Shown here: one piece after another, positions 6,274 to 9,468 of the stretch
Layout of the letters: each line of letters starts with the position of its first letter
Position numbering within the stretch: the first letter of the stretch is position 1
From: an uncultured Clostridia bacterium
Lineage (GTDB): Bacteria > Bacillota > Clostridia > Oscillospirales > CAG-272
Direction of reading: 5' to 3'
Assembly (NCBI GenBank): GCA_937892405.1
Contig: CALAFS010000157.1
Location: 1 to 9,468 of the forward strand
DNA: 9,468 bases
Notes under the pieces: model-generated
What the model saw: only the letters and a program-made list of their open reading frames with translations
What the model was told of the DNA's origin: nothing
The model's database searches: none
Position numbers and translations under genes: made by a program

Positions 6274-7418
6274 TGCTTATCCTCCTTGTTTTTCTTGAAA
6301 AGGGCTTTCAGACGCGCGGTCGGGACGAGCTTATACTGAATGAAGAATTCGCAACCGATGATGAAGAACAGAAGGATTCCCGTGACGATATCCGAGAAAG
6401 ACTTACTGATCTCAAGTCCGGTGGAAACGGCAATCGCGCCGCCGTCCAGCGCGGCGAGGAACAACGATACAAAGATCATGATGACGGGATTGAATTTCGA
6501 GAGCCACGACACCATGATGGCGGTAAAGCCCATGCCGCCCGCGGTGTTGGAAGAGATGTTCTGCGCCGAGGCAACCATCAGAAATCCGCAGATACCGCAG
6601 ACAAGACCGGAGAGTGCCATCGTGCGGATGATGACCTTTTTGACATCAATGCCGATATAGCGTGCGGTATTGCGGCTCTCACCGACGACCGTCAGCTCAT
6701 ATCCGTGCTTGCTGTACTTGAGGTAGAGGTGCATGAAGACGGTAATCAGGGCAACCACAATGACATAGATGATGTACTTGCGGACACCGGTCGCGCCGTT
6801 GAAGAACGCGCCGATACGCCCCGTCGGGTCGAGCTGATAAAAGTCAATGCCGGCGCTGAGTTTATTCCATTGCCGCATGAAGAAGATAATCAGCTGCATG
6901 GCAACATAGTTCATCATCAGGGTAAAGAGCGTCTCGTTCGTGTCCCAGTGCGCCTTGAAGAAGGCGGGAATGATCCCCCACAGGGCGCCCGCGACCATAG
7001 CGGAGACGAACATGAGAATCAGAAGGAGCCAGAGTGGCAGTGCCTTTCCGTAATACATACAGATCGCGGTGGCAAGCCCGCCCATCAGAACCTGACCTTC
7101 CGCACCGGTGTTCCAGAATTTCATCTTGAACGCAGGGGTGACGGCAAGGGAGATGCAAAGGAGGAAGGAAAGGTGCTGTACAGTGACAAGGAAATTGTCT
7201 GTCGTGCCGAACGCACCGAAGATCATCTGACCGTAAAAGTCAATGGGGTTGACACCCGTCAGAATCGTGGTCAGAAGTCCGCAGAAGATCAGTGCCAGAA
7301 GAATGGCGGCGGCACGGACACCGATCGCACGCGGCATGGAAAGCGCCGGATTCTTTTCGATGTGGAAGAGCGGCTCGCGCTGTTCTTCTTTCTTTTTCGT
7401 TTCGGTATCAGTTTTCAT
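6270..7418 (-). CDS. nupP: Nucleoside ABC transporter permease (NupP type)
   Basis: This 382-residue permease is the partner of the second permease in the importer channel. A charged cytoplasmic N-terminus (about 1-32) precedes hydrophobic segments near 33-54, 77-96, 105-124, 127-153, 165-181, 213-232, 264-285, 298-330 and 343-360. Diagnostic motifs are FWNTGAEGQVLMGG at 101-114 and the coupling-helix region GESRNTARYIGID at 246-258. The tail is lysine-rich. A longer reading would start at GTG 7427, but that codon lies inside the Shine-Dalgarno sequence GGGAGGTGA (7432-7424). ATG 7418 sits eight bases after GGAGG and is chosen. The start overlaps the ATPase stop by 11 bases and the stop overlaps the next ATG by 4, so this is a tightly coupled cassette. 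Confidence 0.93.
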   Translation of the reverse strand: MKTDTETKKKEEQREPLFHIEKNPALSMPRAIGVRAAAILLALIFCGLLTTILTGVNPIDFYGQMIFGAFGTTDNFLVTVQHLSFLLCISLAVTPAFKMKFWNTGAEGQVLMGGLATAICMYYGKALPLWLLLILMFVSAMVAGALWGIIPAFFKAHWDTNETLFTLMMNYVAMQLIIFFMRQWNKLSAGIDFYQLDPTGRIGAFFNGATGVRKYIIYVIVVALITVFMHLYLKYSKHGYELTVVGESRNTARYIGIDVKKVIIRTMALSGLVCGICGFLMVASAQNISSNTAGGMGFTAIMVSWLSKFNPVIMIFVSLFLAALDGGAIAVSTGLEISKSFSDIVTGILLFFIIGCEFFIQYKLVPTARLKALFKKNKEDKQ

Positions 7419-8949
7419 TTCCGTCACCTCCCGTCTTTGTCATCAAAAGACCGACTTCTTCTTTGGTTGCGGTGCGCGCGTCCACGATGCCGGTAATCTT
7501 ACCGGACGCGATCACAAGGATACGGTCGCAGAGCTCGAGGAGAACATCGAGGTCTTCCCCGACGAAAATCACGGCGGCGCCGTTTTTCTTCTGTTCGTTC
7601 AGAAGATTATAGATCAGATAAGACGAGTTAATATCGAGACCGCGGACGGGATACGCCGCCATCAGAACCGTGGGAGCGGCGGCAATCTCACGACCGACCA
7701 GCACCTTCTGCACATTTCCTCCGGAGAGGCGGCGGACGGGAGTCGTCGTGCCCGGGGTCACGACCTCGAGGTCATTGATGATACGCTCGGCAAGAGACTT
7801 CGGCGGTTTACGGTTAACGAAAACCGAATGTCCCTTTTTATAGCTTCTGAGCATCATGTTGTCGGTGATGTCCATGTTGCCGACAAGTCCCATGCCGAGA
7901 CGGTCCTCGGGAACAAAGGAAAGTCTTACACCGAGTTCGCGGATCTCAAAGGGCGTTTTGTCGCAAAGGTTGACGGTGTCTTCGGTCTTCGGATTGTGGT
8001 ACAGGATCTTTCCCCCGGTCAGGGGCTGAAGTCCCGCGATCGCCTCGAGGAGCTCACGCTGCCCCGAGCCGGCGATACCGGCGATACCGAGGATTTCCCC
8101 GCTGTTTGCGACAAAGGAAATATTGTCAAGAACCTTGACGCCGTCCTGGCTCTCGCTGTTGAGGTTACATACTTCCAGACGGTTCACGGGATTTTGCGGA
8201 TCGTCGCGCCCGATGTTCAGGCTGATCTTCTTTCCGACCATCATCTCGGTCAGAGCGGACTCATTGGTCTCGGCGGTGTTCACCGTCGCGATGTGTTCTC
8301 CCTTTCTGACGACCGCGACGCGGTCGGAGATGGACAGAACCTCGTGCATTTTATGCGTGATGATGATAATGGTTTTTCCGTCGTCTCTCATTCTGCGCAG
8401 GACGGCAAAGAGCTTCTGCGTCTCCTGCGGGGTGAGAACGGCGGTCGGCTCGTCGAGAATCAGAATGTCCGCGCCGCGGTAAAGAACCTTCAGAATCTCG
8501 ACCGTCTGCTTTTCCGAGACCGACATTTCGTATATCTTTTTATACGGATCTATTTCAAAGCCGTAGCGTTCGGTGATTTCGAGAACGCGGGCGGCGGCTT
8601 TTTTCAAATTATACTTTTCCCCGTCGTCGATACCGAGAATAATATTCTCTGTCGCTGTAAAAATATCGACCAGTTTGAAGTGCTGATGAATCATTCCGAT
8701 ATGATAGCGGAATGCGTCCTTCGGAGAGCGGATCAGCGCTAGCTCACCGTCTACAAGGATTTCTCCTTCGTCGGGGTAATAAATCCCCGCGATCATGTTC
8801 ATGAGTGTGGTTTTTCCGCTCCCGTTCTCTCCGAGAATGGCGAGAATCTCACCGTGGCGGAAATCCATGTCGACATCATGGTTGGCAATGACACTGCCGA
8901 ACCGTTTTGTGACATGGCGGAGTTCAAGTGCAGGAGGTGTGTTCGTCAT
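7408..8949 (-). CDS. nupO: Nucleoside ABC transporter ATPase, two-domain (NupO type)
   Basis: This 513-residue ATPase carries two tandem nucleotide-binding domains, as in NupO, RbsA and MglA, and energises import through the two permeases. Domain 1 has Walker A GENGSGKT (40-47), Q-loop Q89, a variant signature SVSEKQ (143-148), Walker B ILILDE (162-167) and switch H199. Domain 2 has a degenerate P-loop GIAGSGQRE (291-299) without the Lys-Thr pair, a canonical signature LSGGNVQ (408-414), a Walker B region reading LMAAYPVRGLD (429-439) without the catalytic Glu, and E465-D466 in place of the switch His. One intact and one degenerate site is the normal state of this family. ATG 8949 follows GGGAG by six bases. 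The gene is separated from the binding-protein gene by 85 bases with a hairpin, and overlaps the next gene. Confidence 0.96.
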   Translation of the reverse strand: MTNTPPALELRHVTKRFGSVIANHDVDMDFRHGEILAILGENGSGKTTLMNMIAGIYYPDEGEILVDGELALIRSPKDAFRYHIGMIHQHFKLVDIFTATENIILGIDDGEKYNLKKAAARVLEITERYGFEIDPYKKIYEMSVSEKQTVEILKVLYRGADILILDEPTAVLTPQETQKLFAVLRRMRDDGKTIIIITHKMHEVLSISDRVAVVRKGEHIATVNTAETNESALTEMMVGKKISLNIGRDDPQNPVNRLEVCNLNSESQDGVKVLDNISFVANSGEILGIAGIAGSGQRELLEAIAGLQPLTGGKILYHNPKTEDTVNLCDKTPFEIRELGVRLSFVPEDRLGMGLVGNMDITDNMMLRSYKKGHSVFVNRKPPKSLAERIINDLEVVTPGTTTPVRRLSGGNVQKVLVGREIAAAPTVLMAAYPVRGLDINSSYLIYNLLNEQKKNGAAVIFVGEDLDVLLELCDRILVIASGKITGIVDARTATKEEVGLLMTKTGGDGNEN

Positions 8950-8982
8950 AAAAATCTCCCATCATGAGCAAAAGCCCGGAAT

Positions 8983-9022
8983 AAAAGGATACAAGGCGGG
9001 GCAAATTGCTCCGCCTGTATCT
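8983..9022 (-). promoter_or_regulatory. Intercistronic hairpin after the binding-protein gene
   Basis: Bases 8988-8999 (GATACAAGGCGG) pair with 9011-9021 (CCGCCTGTATC) with one bulge, and inner GC pairs shorten the loop. On the minus strand the stem is followed by CCTTTTATT, a weak and broken T-run. It starts 13 bases past the binding-protein stop and ends about 38 bases before the ATPase start. This arrangement fits a partial terminator or 3'-end stabiliser that keeps binding-protein mRNA more abundant than transporter mRNA. Confidence 0.65.
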
Positions 9023-9034
9023 CTTCTGAATATC

Positions 9035-9468
9035 TTACTTATTGAGTTCGGTGATACCGTCGATACGAAGATCGAAGTAAGGAGCCGAACGCTCGGTGGA
9101 CTCGTTGAAATAGCCATTCTTGATAACTTCGGTCTCGCCCTGATAGTCACCGAGGTCGATGACATCGGCAAGATAGGAGGTAATCTTCTGACCGTTCACG
9201 GTGAAGGTGTTGATATCGAAGACATGAAGGGTGCCGTCCTTGAGCTTCGCGGCAACTTCCTGAATCTTCTTGACAGTGCCGGGAGCGGCAACATTACCGT
9301 TGATGGCGCTGAGGACAACGGAACCGGTCGAGATATTGCCGCACCAGTTCTTCTCAAGGGTCTTGTCGTTGACGACGCAGTCGATCATGTGGTAGAAGTA
9401 AGGAGACCAATCGATCGCGGAAGAGATGATGAAGGTGTCGGGGCAGCTGGCAACGGTGCTTCCGTTGT
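9035..9468 (-). CDS. nupN: BMP-family substrate-binding lipoprotein, 3' end only
   Basis: The C-terminal 143 residues are visible; the frame is open past the right edge of the window, so the N-terminal lipobox and most of the ligand-binding cleft are not seen. The segment DTFIISSAIDWSPYYF, then a polar helix, GNISTGSV, a long KKIQEVAAKLKDG helix, and DINTFTVNGQKI followed by a final NGYFNESTERSAPYFDLRIDGI strand region fit the second lobe of BMP/Med-type (PF02608) periplasmic-style binding proteins. In Gram-positives these are lipoproteins on the outer membrane face that capture nucleosides for the ABC importer. It is the first visible gene of the operon, upstream of the ATPase, as in nupNOPQ. 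An apparent ATG at 9388 is internal. The promoter and any regulatory leader lie outside. Confidence 0.88.
   Translation of the reverse strand, partial: NGSTVASCPDTFIISSAIDWSPYFYHMIDCVVNDKTLEKNWCGNISTGSVVLSAINGNVAAPGTVKKIQEVAAKLKDGTLHVFDINTFTVNGQKITSYLADVIDLGDYQGETEVIKNGYFNESTERSAPYFDLRIDGITELNK

Noticed and set aside
5722..7496. Two plus-strand frames of 205 and 407 residues opposite the permease genes
   Set aside because: They are highly charged, repetitive Arg/Asp/Glu/Gly translations typical of the reverse complement of membrane-protein genes, with no initiation signals.
7243..8742. 499-residue plus-strand frame opposite the ATPase gene
   Set aside because: It is fully antisense to the two-domain ATPase and the first permease, with no RBS or domain signature; it is a coding shadow.
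1..9468. CRISPR array, insertion sequence, prophage or attachment site
   Set aside because: There are no regularly spaced direct repeats of suitable length, no transposase or integrase frame, and no target duplication. Only the degenerate repeats at 24-109 come close, and these are reported separately.

Overview
The window looks like a chromosomal core segment of an endospore-forming, moderately GC-rich Clostridia-type Firmicute. The evidence is a near full-length spoIVA, strong AGGAGG-type ribosome binding sites before every gene, consensus sigma-A promoters, dense hairpin-plus-T-run terminators, and a tRNA-Trp with an encoded CCA end that resembles Firmicute tRNA-Trp. There is no sign of a mobile element, CRISPR array or phage gene. 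Genus cannot be assigned from the sequence alone.

Layout, left to right. Bases 1-234 hold no gene. They contain a long stem-loop at the left edge, two degenerate tRNA-3'-end-like repeats on the plus strand, and the terminator of tRNA-Trp. tRNA-Trp (310-235, minus) is a stand-alone unit with a perfect-consensus promoter. A small predicted four-helix-bundle protein (486-917, plus) converges on a DUF1846/UPF0371 protein (2459-972, minus), and the two share one bidirectional terminator. The DUF1846 gene and a CPBP-family intramembrane protease gene (2659-3693, plus) diverge from a roughly 200-bp region in which both promoters can be read. spoIVA (3800-5260, plus) follows, with its own sigma-E-like promoter set directly against the upstream terminator. 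It converges on a nucleoside-type ABC importer operon (minus, 9468 to 5299): the 3' end of a BMP-family substrate-binding protein gene, then ATPase, permease and permease (NupN-O-P-Q type).

How the genes work together. The four importer genes form one operon. The ATPase and both permeases are translationally coupled by overlapping stop and start codons, and a hairpin separates the binding-protein gene from the ATPase gene. spoIVA encodes the ATPase that polymerises into the spore-coat basement layer and is an independent unit. The four-helix protein, DUF1846 protein and protease are single-gene units with no evident shared pathway.

I did not find a convincing undescribed system. The points most worth a second look are the two tRNA-like repeats at the left edge, a possible forespore-type promoter before the four-helix-bundle gene, the sigma-E-like promoter of spoIVA, and an imperfect palindrome over the -35 region of the protease promoter.
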